Positions 1 to 6,587 are shown, counted from the first letter of the stretch. The stretch is 8,083 bases of DNA from an uncultured Clostridia bacterium (GCA_934454035.1 CAKSFY010000101.1:1-8083); one strand, 5' to 3'. Notes: generated by a model not told the origin, from the letters alone. Translations and numbers: made by a program.

Positions 1-882
1 GCATACCTCACCGCCGGAAAGAAGTCTTTTTCCCTCGCTGCCAAGCCCGTTATATGCGTAATTCCATCTGTCCGCATCAACAGTTGCTTCGCTTTTTACA
101 GTAATTTTCTGCCCGACGGACATAAGATTAATAATAGTACGAACCCACTCGTCACCCTCTGCCGGAACTGTCATGACAATTTTGCCTTCCGGAATATCAA
201 CCGCTCCCTGAGCCGTGACAATATCCTCAATTGTTCCGCTGATTTCCTTTCCGATCGCAAGACTGCCCTCAAGGCTGCCCAGAATTACATTTATCGTTGC
301 GGTCGAGGCATGAGTGTCCTTACCGAATTTATCGGTATAGAGCGTCATAACGTTTGTTACTGCCTGGCAATATTTATTTATGTGCGGAACATCAAATTCG
401 TATTCGTCAAAATAAGCGGTTGTCGTAATACCGAGTTTTGATATAAAGGCATTTCCGTCCTCGTAAAAACCTACCGCGTCCAGCGTACTTTCATCCTTTG
501 AAGTTATTTCTCCGTTCGTGATAACATGTCCCATCGGCACACCGTTTTGGAATGAAAAAAAAGACGCATTTATGCCTATCATCGGATACATATTGTTATT
601 TTCCATATAATTTATCGCTTCGGATATATTTCTTTTGCCCCAAATGGAATCTCCGGTAACAACCACCGGTCTGACATCGGAATTCGGAGTATACTCGGCA
701 TAGTATTCATTCTGCAGTCCGACACCGCTTTGGTCGGACAAAAAAGTATTTTTATAAAGGCTTGTACCTCTGCCGATTAAAAGAGATGAACCGTCAACCC
801 AATCATTTCCGAGAACCGATGCCGAAACGGTTGTCGTAACACAGGCAAAAGCCGTTAATATCGCAAAAAATTTCTTTTTCAT
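1..882 (-). CDS. Secreted phosphodiester glycosidase (NAGPA/DUF2233) family protein, C-terminus cut by window edge
   Basis: The frame is open from an ATG at 882 down to the window edge, giving 294 residues with no stop; the rest lies outside. Residues 1-21 form a signal peptide (MKKK, then a hydrophobic stretch, with likely cleavage after VSA), so the product is exported. Residues 33-75 resemble the N-terminal segment of clostridial phosphodiester glycosidase family proteins. The family hallmark is at 101-125: GINASFF followed by PMGHVITNGEI, with Asn105 and the FF pair. The last residues (281-293, ending LLSGGEV) look like the segment before the conserved Arg motif of the fold, so the domain is probably cut before it ends. 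The family is related to the mammalian enzyme that uncovers mannose-6-phosphate by removing GlcNAc; the bacterial substrates are mostly unknown. An AAAGGGTGA ribosome binding site (7 nt between AAAGGG and ATG) supports the start. Surface-layer domains often follow in clostridial relatives, but that cannot be seen here. Confidence 0.85.
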   Translation of the reverse strand, partial: MKKKFFAILTAFACVTTTVSASVLGNDWVDGSSLLIGRGTSLYKNTFLSDQSGVGLQNEYYAEYTPNSDVRPVVVTGDSIWGKRNISEAINYMENNNMYPMIGINASFFSFQNGVPMGHVITNGEITSKDESTLDAVGFYEDGNAFISKLGITTTAYFDEYEFDVPHINKYCQAVTNVMTLYTDKFGKDTHASTATINVILGSLEGSLAIGKEISGTIEDIVTAQGAVDIPEGKIVMTVPAEGDEWVRTIINLMSVGQKITVKSEATVDADRWNYAYNGLGSEGKRLLSGGEVC

Positions 883-919
883 AATGTCACCCTTTTCAAA
901 TTCAAAAAAACTTATCTTT

Positions 920-948
920 AGTATATCACATTTTTTATAAAAAGTCTA
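920..948 (-). promoter_or_regulatory. Sigma-A extended -10 promoter of the phosphodiester glycosidase gene
   Basis: On the minus strand, TAGACT (948-943, 4 of 6 to TTGACA) and TATACT (925-920, 5 of 6 to TATAAT) are separated by exactly 17 nt. The bases just before the -10 are TGA, giving the TGn extended -10 motif, which would compensate for the imperfect -35. Transcription would start near 913 and leave a leader of about 30 nt with the AAAGGG ribosome binding site at 895-890. Confidence 0.7.
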
Positions 949-958
949 TCTTTGAACA

Positions 959-1002
959 AATAATTTACAAAAGATTAACTTTTATGTTCTCAGTAAATTA
1001 TT
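959..1002. repeat. 10-bp perfect inverted repeat upstream of the phosphodiester glycosidase promoter
   Basis: AATAATTTAC (959-968) and GTAAATTATT (993-1002) are exact reverse complements separated by 24 nt. The interval holds a smaller nested repeat, AAAAG (969-973) and CTTTT (979-983), with a 5-nt loop. The element sits between the subtilase terminator and the -35 box at 948-943. No T-tract follows it, so it is not a terminator. It could be an operator or only an AT-rich coincidence. Confidence 0.4.
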
Positions 1003-1035
1003 CTTCAAAGGACTGCAAAAAAATTCTTTCAAAGG

Positions 1036-1098
1036 CAATAAATTAAAATAAAATTAAATCAGCACCCTCAAAGATTTTCTCAATGAGAGTGCTGATTT
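1036..1098 (-). terminator. Intrinsic terminator of the subtilase gene
   Basis: Starting at the base directly after the subtilase stop codon, the minus strand can fold a 15-bp stem from arms 1098-1084 and 1070-1056, with a 13-nt loop (1083-1071). The arms match perfectly except for one position (1066/1088), which is a G-U wobble on the minus-strand RNA but a C-A mismatch on the plus strand. The hairpin is therefore better formed by minus-strand transcripts. A T-rich run follows the stem in that direction (about 1055-1036). It separates the subtilase unit from the phosphodiester glycosidase gene. Confidence 0.85.
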
Positions 1099-4000
1099 TT
1101 ATTGTGAAAGTGGAATCATGTTTTCCATGTTCTCCCACAAAAACAATTTTACTTTTTCAGCACCTGCCGAACCGGGAATAAAGATACTTTTTTCTGATTT
1201 TCCAATATTAAATTCGGTCTTTTCCGGTGATGAAACCGAAATAAGTCTGCCCGAATTATCATATGCTGCAGCTGTAATTGCCGCACTTACCGCATCTTTT
1301 GCAAATATATTATACGTAAGATAAACCCCTCCGCCGGATTCTGTTTTTTCTGTCAGAGCATACCTCAATATATGCGGATATTGAGGAACATCGGTTTCAG
1401 TTGTATTGCCTGCATAATCATACACTTTAATTTTCGCATTGCTTAAATCAATATCGGTAACATCTATATATCCCTTAAAATATGAACTGCCGGCTGCCGC
1501 TGCGTTTGAGTTCTCAACAGCAATTCCCTGTATCGCATTATTATCCTCCGATTCCACAATCAGCCGGGTTCCGTCCTCCGAATAATAGGCTGATTTTATT
1601 GACGGAGCTTCATTATCAACCGTGAAATCAAGTTCAAGAACGTCATCATGGTCTTTTGTATCGAGCGATAAATTATTGGATTCATTATCCGCACAGAGTA
1701 CGAGCGTATATCTTCCGTCCTGCAATGACTTGATTCTGCTTGAGCTGAGAAAAGTCAGCAAGCTGCTCTTAAACTTGGTCACAGACAGAATATCTGTATA
1801 GTTAATTATAATTTTCCCGTTTTCATCTCTCACAAAGCAACGCAAATATCCGCTGCGCATAGGCTGCAGCTGAAGTTTTAACTCGTTATATCCCGATGCC
1901 GAAACGGCTATATTGCTACCCGAATACTCTTTTGTAAAAATATTCCGTCCCAAAACATTGTTCCCGGAAGTAAGATATGTTCCTCCCGTCTTTTTGGTAT
2001 CGTCAAAAAGCAGGCTTCCTCCGGCAGAATACATGGTTTCGTCAAAATAAGGAACCTTTGTGAAATCTCCGTAAAATCCGCAAAAAGGCATATTATAGCA
2101 ATTTCCGTCACTGCAATTAAGATAAATATATCCGTCAATATAAAAACCGTTTCTGAAAATTTCTTTATTTTCCGAAAGCTCTTTTTCCGATAAATTTATT
2201 TTAAAAGAAACATCCTTCTCTCCTCCGGCGGAAAGAGTGATTATTTCATCAACCTCTCCCGATCCCGTCAGTCTCTTTGATCCCGCAACATAAATTTTAC
2301 CGTTTTTTTCTTCATAATCATCTGTAAAAACATCAAAAGAAACCGAATCAATTTCTACATTTTTATCGGAAATGTTTTTAACCGAAAAATCAATCGGAAT
2401 AACATCTGAAAGATTGTTCCCTAAATTAAGCTTTGATTTTCCGCCGCTTGCTTTCAATATCACCGAAGCAGCCAGTGCTTTGGATATATCTATAACTCCT
2501 GCACCCTGCCAGCGCGGAGAATACGGAAGATTTTCCGAACTTTTTTGAACCTCTGCCGTTGACATCATTATGTTCTCTATCAGGCTTGCTCTGTTCATGT
2601 CTGTTTCTTTCAGATACTCGTTTTCTTCTATATATTGATTCAGCAACGCCGCCGCTCCCGCAATGTGCGGAGAAGCCATGGAAGTTCCTTGCATTAAGGT
2701 ATAGTCTCCTCCCGATACCGATGAATATATCAAGCTCCCCGGAGCAGATATCTCAGGCTTTAAATCAAAATTTTCCGTAAATCCCCATGACGAAAAATAC
2801 GATAATTTTTCTTTTGTTCCGCCTTCAATTTCGGTAAAACCGGATATTAACTGTACTCTTTTATCCTCCGCATTTTCAAGCAGAGCGCCGCCCGAGTTTG
2901 TAACAACCGCTGCCGGAAGTGCCAAATCATTCGGCAAAAGCACATATTCTTCCTCGCTGTTCCATAAGATTACCCCTAAAGCTCCTGCCGATTTAAGGCT
3001 GTCAAAAAGAGTATAGACATTTATATTTCTTCCGCGCTTTACAACCGCCAATTTTCTTTCAAAATCCGTCTCGGCGTCGGAAGGGTCATATATTTGATAC
3101 TCATAATACAGATTTTTACCGAGCTTTGACTCAAAACCGTTTTGTGTAAGTGCATTAATCTTAATTTTGCTCGGCAGTTCAAGCTGAGGCGTGCGTCCGT
3201 AGTTTCCAATACTGTTTGCAGACGCAACAGCAACCGAATCCGCATACGCAGCCGGAGTGCCGCCTGCGGAATAGTCGATATTTTCCGCAAAAGGTGTTTT
3301 CGATTTATATCCGCGCGCCGCGTTTCCGTTGGAAACCGCCGTAAAAACCCCTAAATCACGCGCTTTTTGTATTACTTTTGAAAAAGCCGAATTTGTATAA
3401 TATGGACTGTAGTCTGAACCGAGACTTAAATTTATTGAATCTGCACCGAGAACAATCGCATCCTCTATCGCCTTTATGATAACATTTTCACGCATACTGC
3501 CGCTGTCATCCGCAACTTTCATAAGTGCAAGCTGAGCGTCCGGTGCAACACCCGACATAACAGAATTGTCAATTGCTACTCCGCCGTTTCCTGCCGCAAT
3601 GCCTGCCACATGCGTTCCGTGAGTTTTCAATGACCCTTCCGTTGTATAGTCGCCGTTTCCGTAGTCATAAGCAAACGGTATTTTTTCACTTTTATAAACT
3701 TCCTCTGAATTAATTTTAGAATACAGTTTGCCGCCGTTTACTATTGAAACGACATCTTCCCGTGAAAGCTTCGGATTCTCCGGCGATATTTTAAAAAAAT
3801 CATGCGACGACTCAAATTCGTTATCTATCACCGCAATCAACCGTGACTTGCCGGTGTATCCCAAAGTATCGGAAATCTGCGGTGTAATTGAAATCTGTTC
3901 TTTTGAATATTTAAGCTGCGGAGTGTAGAATGTCTGTGCCACATAAACCGATTTAACACCCGGAATTTCTTTAATTTTGTCAATATCGGAATATTCTGCC

Positions 4001-4266
4001 GACAGTGAAAATCCGTTTAAAAGAACATCATATGTTTCCGGAATCTCAATTTCGGAATTGATATTTTCTTTTATTTCGGCAATAATTTCCTCACGCTCCG
4101 TTTCTTCCGAAACAGACATGGGAGCAAAAGCTTCCGAATCAGGAAAAAATCCTGTGCCGCCGTCAAGCTCGACTATGAGCATGACCTCATCGCTTGCCAT
4201 AGCATGCGGAACCGTTCCGAAACACAGCAGCATTGAAATAATTAACGATAAAATTTTGTTTTTCAA
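1099..4266 (-). CDS. Secreted subtilisin-like serine protease (S8 family, lactocepin/C5a-peptidase type) with PA and fn3-like domains
   Basis: This encodes 1055 residues from a TTG start at 4266. A longer frame from an ATG at 4308 adds 14 residues but lacks a ribosome binding site, whereas the TTG follows AGAGGTGAT closely and opens directly into a signal peptide (residues 1-24, KNK then hydrophobic, AMA before SDE). A propeptide-like segment (about 28-115, Inhibitor_I9 type) precedes the catalytic domain. The triad is visible: Asp148 (AVID), His216 (HGTHVAG) and Ser529 (GTSMASPHIAG), with oxyanion-hole Asn313 (AVSNGNA). A PA domain (about 362-476, with VVKRGR and AGALGVILWN) is inserted between His and Ser. 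An fn3_5-like domain (about 605-735) leads into PFCGFYGDF (727-735), typical of C5a-peptidase and lactocepin subtilases, then further beta-rich domains. No LPXTG motif, surface-layer domain or terminal membrane helix is present, so the enzyme is probably released and degrades extracellular protein or peptide. It is transcribed away from sigK; I find no convincing sigma-A promoter close to it. Confidence 0.93.
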   Translation of the reverse strand: MKNKILSLIISMLLCFGTVPHAMASDEVMLIVELDGGTGFFPDSEAFAPMSVSEETEREEIIAEIKENINSEIEIPETYDVLLNGFSLSAEYSDIDKIKEIPGVKSVYVAQTFYTPQLKYSKEQISITPQISDTLGYTGKSRLIAVIDNEFESSHDFFKISPENPKLSREDVVSIVNGGKLYSKINSEEVYKSEKIPFAYDYGNGDYTTEGSLKTHGTHVAGIAAGNGGVAIDNSVMSGVAPDAQLALMKVADDSGSMRENVIIKAIEDAIVLGADSINLSLGSDYSPYYTNSAFSKVIQKARDLGVFTAVSNGNAARGYKSKTPFAENIDYSAGGTPAAYADSVAVASANSIGNYGRTPQLELPSKIKINALTQNGFESKLGKNLYYEYQIYDPSDAETDFERKLAVVKRGRNINVYTLFDSLKSAGALGVILWNSEEEYVLLPNDLALPAAVVTNSGGALLENAEDKRVQLISGFTEIEGGTKEKLSYFSSWGFTENFDLKPEISAPGSLIYSSVSGGDYTLMQGTSMASPHIAGAAALLNQYIEENEYLKETDMNRASLIENIMMSTAEVQKSSENLPYSPRWQGAGVIDISKALAASVILKASGGKSKLNLGNNLSDVIPIDFSVKNISDKNVEIDSVSFDVFTDDYEEKNGKIYVAGSKRLTGSGEVDEIITLSAGGEKDVSFKINLSEKELSENKEIFRNGFYIDGYIYLNCSDGNCYNMPFCGFYGDFTKVPYFDETMYSAGGSLLFDDTKKTGGTYLTSGNNVLGRNIFTKEYSGSNIAVSASGYNELKLQLQPMRSGYLRCFVRDENGKIIINYTDILSVTKFKSSLLTFLSSSRIKSLQDGRYTLVLCADNESNNLSLDTKDHDDVLELDFTVDNEAPSIKSAYYSEDGTRLIVESEDNNAIQGIAVENSNAAAAGSSYFKGYIDVTDIDLSNAKIKVYDYAGNTTETDVPQYPHILRYALTEKTESGGGVYLTYNIFAKDAVSAAITAAAYDNSGRLISVSSPEKTEFNIGKSEKSIFIPGSAGAEKVKLFLWENMENMIPLSQ

Positions 4267-4269
4267 GCG

Positions 4270-4278
4270 ATCACCTCT
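4270..4278 (-). promoter_or_regulatory. Shine-Dalgarno sequence fixing the TTG start of the subtilase
   Basis: On the minus strand AGAGGTGAT (4278-4270) pairs with the 16S anti-Shine-Dalgarno over eight consecutive bases (GAGGTGAT). It ends 3 nt before the TTG at 4266-4264. The upstream in-frame ATG at 4308 has only a T-rich stretch before it. This decides the start. Confidence 0.85.
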
Positions 4279-4349
4279 TTCAATATATATTTTATCATAT
4301 TTACACAAAAAAATAAAGAGTTTTTATATATCGGACATACATAAAAATA

Positions 4350-4378
4350 TCATATGTTTTATAGATATATTATACAGA
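4350..4378 (+). promoter_or_regulatory. Candidate sigma-E-type promoter of sigK
   Basis: TCATATG (4350-4356) matches 6 of 7 positions of the Bacillus sigma-E -35 consensus KMATATT. It is followed by a 14-nt spacer and TATACAGA (4371-4378), which matches 5 of the 7 defined positions of CATACAnT. Transcription from mother-cell sigma-E is the expected control of sigK in spore formers. The predicted leader of about 55 nt contains the sigK hairpins and the ribosome binding site. The region is very AT-rich, so a chance match is possible. Confidence 0.45.
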
Positions 4379-4427
4379 ATAAAGATAAAATATTTGTAAA
4401 GTTTTTATCTTTACAAATTATACAGAA
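4369..4427 (+). repeat. 11-bp direct repeat bracketing the sigK leader stems
   Basis: ATTATACAGAA occurs at 4369-4379 and again at 4417-4427, 48 bp apart start to start. The copies flank the two inverted repeats almost exactly. The first copy overlaps the candidate sigma-E -10 element; the second ends directly before the CGGAG ribosome binding site. The reverse complement of each copy contains TATAAT. Confidence 0.6.
4381..4418. repeat. Two overlapping, mutually exclusive 10-bp inverted repeats in the sigK leader
   Basis: Stem A pairs AAAGATAAAA (4381-4390) with TTTTATCTTT (4403-4412) over a 12-nt loop. Stem B pairs ATTTGTAAAG (4392-4401) with CTTTACAAAT (4409-4418) over a 7-nt loop. Both are perfect 10-bp stems, and both need bases 4409-4412, so an RNA cannot hold both at full length. 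No T-tract follows either stem. They lie between the candidate sigma-E promoter and the ribosome binding site, where an RNA switch or a protein operator would act. Confidence 0.6.
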
Positions 4428-4439
4428 CGGAGAATGAAT

Positions 4440-5135
4440 ATGTTTGAACTGTTGATAAATTTACTTGACAGTATTTTATTTCTTGCAGGCTACGTAAACG
4501 GCGGCGGAGTATTTCCCAAGCCGCTCACTGCAAAAGAAGAAGCCGAATGCATCGCAAAAATGTTAAACGGCGACAAGCAAGCAAGAAATATGCTCATTGA
4601 GCACAATTTGCGCCTTGTTGCACATATTGCAAAAAAGTACAGCGGCGAAAATAATGCCGAAGATTTAATATCCATAGGAACAATCGGTCTTATAAAAGGA
4701 ATCAATACTTTTAATCCGGACAAAAATCCAAAGCTCGCTACATATATTGCACGCTGCATAGAAAACGAAATACTGATGTACATGCGAAGTTTAAAAAAAC
4801 AAAGCTGCGAAATATCCATCGACGAATGTATCGGAACAGACAAAGAAGGCAATTCCTTGTCACTGTCCGACATTCTTCCCTCAGACGAAGAAGATGTGTC
4901 GGATATTATATCATCAAGATATGACGCACGGGTTTTGGCAGCGGTAATGAAAAAGGTTCTGAAAAAAAGCGAATATGACATAATATCATGGAGGTACGGG
5001 CTGTTTAATATGCCGCGAAAAACGCAGCGCGAGGTTGCGGATATGCTCGGTATAAGCCGCTCATATGTGTCCAGAATAGAAAAAAAGGCTTTGGAAAAAC
5101 TGTATGAAATTTTAAAAGAGTTTGATTTGAATTAA
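4440..5135 (+). CDS. sigK: RNA polymerase sporulation sigma factor SigK (pro-sigma-K)
   Basis: This encodes a 231-residue late mother-cell sigma factor that directs coat, cortex-maturation and mother-cell lysis genes. Sigma-70 region 2 spans about 48-118, with the highly conserved RNMLIEHNLRLVAHI and AEDLISIGTIGLIKGI. Region 4 spans about 168-226, with a helix-turn-helix in TQREVADMLGISRSYVSRIE. These stretches closely match Bacillus SigK. The N-terminus is hydrophobic (FELLINLLDSILFLAGYV), like the pro-sequence that tethers pro-SigK to membrane until SpoIVFB cleaves it; by alignment the cut would fall near Gly17/Tyr18, ahead of a conserved FPKPL. Two in-frame ATGs exist. The CGGAG site at 4428-4432 is 7 nt from the ATG at 4440 but only 1 nt from the one at 4434, so I chose 4440; the alternative adds Met-Asn. 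The gene is continuous, with no skin-type interruption. It is divergent from the subtilase and followed 3 nt later by the next promoter. Confidence 0.95.
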   Translation: MFELLINLLDSILFLAGYVNGGGVFPKPLTAKEEAECIAKMLNGDKQARNMLIEHNLRLVAHIAKKYSGENNAEDLISIGTIGLIKGINTFNPDKNPKLATYIARCIENEILMYMRSLKKQSCEISIDECIGTDKEGNSLSLSDILPSDEEDVSDIISSRYDARVLAAVMKKVLKKSEYDIISWRYGLFNMPRKTQREVADMLGISRSYVSRIEKKALEKLYEILKEFDLN

Positions 5136-5138
5136 CTC

Positions 5139-5167
5139 TTTACAAACAACCGCAAAAATGTTATAAT
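5139..5167 (+). promoter_or_regulatory. Strong sigma-A promoter of the MATE-AEC transporter unit
   Basis: TTTACA (5139-5144, 5 of 6) and TATAAT (5162-5167, perfect) are separated by 17 nt. TGT precedes the -10, adding the TGn extended motif. Transcription should begin near 5174. It lies 3 nt after the sigK stop codon, so the transporter pair need not depend on sporulation transcription, although read-through from sigK is possible because no terminator lies between. Confidence 0.85.
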
Positions 5168-5204
5168 ATACTGAGTTGTGATTTTTGAAAGGAACAGTCA
5201 AATT

Positions 5205-6587
5205 ATGTATTCAATTAATTCAAAAGAAGAAAAACAGCATTTTTATAAAACCGTAATCTCTCTTGTTATCCCGATGGCAATTCAGAATTTAATAAATGTC
5301 GGAGTACAGGCAGCCGACGTAATCATGCTCGGCAAACTGGACGAAGCTGCCATTTCGGCAGCTTCACTGGCAGGTCAGGTCTATTTTATAATGACTCTGC
5401 TGTTTTTCGGATTAACCTCCGGAGCAGCCGTTCTGACCTCGCAATATTGGGGTAAAGGCGACACAATCACAATTGAAAAGATTCTCGGTCTTGCCATACG
5501 CTGGGCAGTTGTACTTGCAGCTGTTTTTACACTTGCTGCTGCACTGTTCCCCGTTCAGCTGATGCATATTTTCTCTTCCGAACAGGATGTAATTGAACAG
5601 GGTGCTCAATATATGCGCATCGTTGCTTCGGCATACATTCCTGCCGCATTTACAATGGTATACTTAAATGCAATGAGAAGTGTCGAGCGCGTAATCATAT
5701 CAACTGTTGTTTACACCATCTCTCTGGTTGTAAATATTATTTTAAATGCAATACTGATTTTCGGTTTGCTCGGAGCGCCTGCTCTCGGGGTCAGCGGTGC
5801 TGCTGCTGCAACCGCAATTGCACGATACTGCGAATTCTTTATCGTCATTTTTTACGCTTTATACATGAATAAAACCGTACGGATAAAGGGTAAATTTCTT
5901 TTACACACTGAAAAAATACTTATTTCCGATTTTGTAAAATATGCGGTTCCGGTTGCCTGCAACGAACTTTTGTGGGGCAGCGGAATTTCTATGATAACCG
6001 CAATTATAGGTCATTTAGGGAAATCTGCCGTAGCGGCAAACTCTGTTGTTCAGGTAGTCCGTCAGCTTGCAATGGTTATTGTATTCGGCATTGCAAACGC
6101 AACGGCAATAATGCTCGGCAAAGCAATCGGCGAGGGACGCAAGAATTATGCAAAAGAATATTCGGTCAGATTTATGAAGATAACGCTTGTTCTGGGAATC
6201 GGCGGTGCATTGCTTGTATTGGGCATCTCACCGATTATAAAAAGCTTTATGAATCTCGGCGAGCAAGCCAATAACTATCTCGGCGGAATGATGTATATAA
6301 TGTCTTACTTTGTGATCGCGTCCGGCTTCAACACCGTTCTGATTGTCGGGATATTCCGCGCCGGCGGAGACACAAAATTCGGACTGCTTTTGGACTGCGG
6401 AGCTCTGTGGTGTTTAGCAATTCCTGTGGGTGCGCTTGCCGCATTTGTCTTAAAACTTCCCGTTATTGCAGTTTATGCGATACTCACCGGCGATGAACTG
6501 TTAAAGCTTCCGTTTGCTTTCCGCAGATATAAATCATTTAAGTGGCTGCGCAATGTAACACGCGATGCATCGGAAATTCACGATTGA
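5205..6587 (+). CDS. MATE family efflux transporter
   Basis: This encodes a 460-residue polytopic inner-membrane protein, the usual MATE length (about 450, 12 helices). MATE proteins export cationic drugs, dyes or metabolites using a sodium or proton gradient; the substrate here cannot be read from sequence. The two-fold MatE repeat is visible. The first half has PMAIQNLINVGVQAADVIMLG (20-40) and LTSGAAVLTSQYWGKGD. The inter-helix signature GAPALGVSGAAAATAIAR is at 190-207. The second half starts near VPVACNELLWGSGISM (249-264) and carries GIFRAGGDTKFG near 382-393. The ATG at 5205 follows AAAGGAA (5188-5194). An upstream in-frame GTG at 5178 lies only about 4 nt from the predicted transcription start and has no ribosome binding site, so it was not used. 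The gene is first in a unit with the AEC transporter, 26 nt downstream. Confidence 0.93.
   Translation: MYSINSKEEKQHFYKTVISLVIPMAIQNLINVGVQAADVIMLGKLDEAAISAASLAGQVYFIMTLLFFGLTSGAAVLTSQYWGKGDTITIEKILGLAIRWAVVLAAVFTLAAALFPVQLMHIFSSEQDVIEQGAQYMRIVASAYIPAAFTMVYLNAMRSVERVIISTVVYTISLVVNIILNAILIFGLLGAPALGVSGAAAATAIARYCEFFIVIFYALYMNKTVRIKGKFLLHTEKILISDFVKYAVPVACNELLWGSGISMITAIIGHLGKSAVAANSVVQVVRQLAMVIVFGIANATAIMLGKAIGEGRKNYAKEYSVRFMKITLVLGIGGALLVLGISPIIKSFMNLGEQANNYLGGMMYIMSYFVIASGFNTVLIVGIFRAGGDTKFGLLLDCGALWCLAIPVGALAAFVLKLPVIAVYAILTGDELLKLPFAFRRYKSFKWLRNVTRDASEIHD

Noticed and set aside
4267..4308. Subtilase start at the upstream ATG (4308), adding 14 residues MCKYDKIYIERGDR
   Set aside because: No ribosome binding site precedes it, the extra residues are charged and would sit ahead of a normal signal peptide, and a near-perfect Shine-Dalgarno sequence lies just before the TTG at 4266.
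4294..4322. Sigma-A promoter for the subtilase with -10 TATGAT (4299-4294)
   Set aside because: The -10 is good, but the base runs at 17 or 18 nt upstream (AACTCT, AAACTC) do not resemble TTGACA, and there is no TGn motif.
4332..4340. CGGACATAC as a SpoIIID binding site near sigK
   Set aside because: It matches the WWRRACARNY consensus only partly, with mismatches at conserved positions; not strong enough to call.
3977..4399. 140-residue plus-strand frame antisense to the subtilase N-terminus
   Set aside because: It is rich in Ser and Ile in the manner of an antisense shadow, has no recognisable motif, and covers the signal peptide and propeptide of a confidently identified gene.
4381..4418. 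sigK leader stems read as a bidirectional terminator between divergent genes
   Set aside because: Neither stem is GC-rich or followed by a T-tract on either strand, and divergent genes do not need a terminator there.
4490..4981. 163-residue minus-strand frame inside sigK
   Set aside because: It is fully antisense to the conserved sigma region 2 and has no family resemblance or ribosome binding site.
5178..5204. GTG start for the MATE transporter at 5178
   Set aside because: It lies about 4 nt from the predicted transcription start with no room for a ribosome binding site, whereas ATG 5205 has AAAGGAA at a workable distance.
5972..6274. 100-residue plus-strand frame inside the MATE gene
   Set aside because: It is an out-of-frame shadow, rich in Cys, Arg and Asn, within a clear transporter; no start signal.
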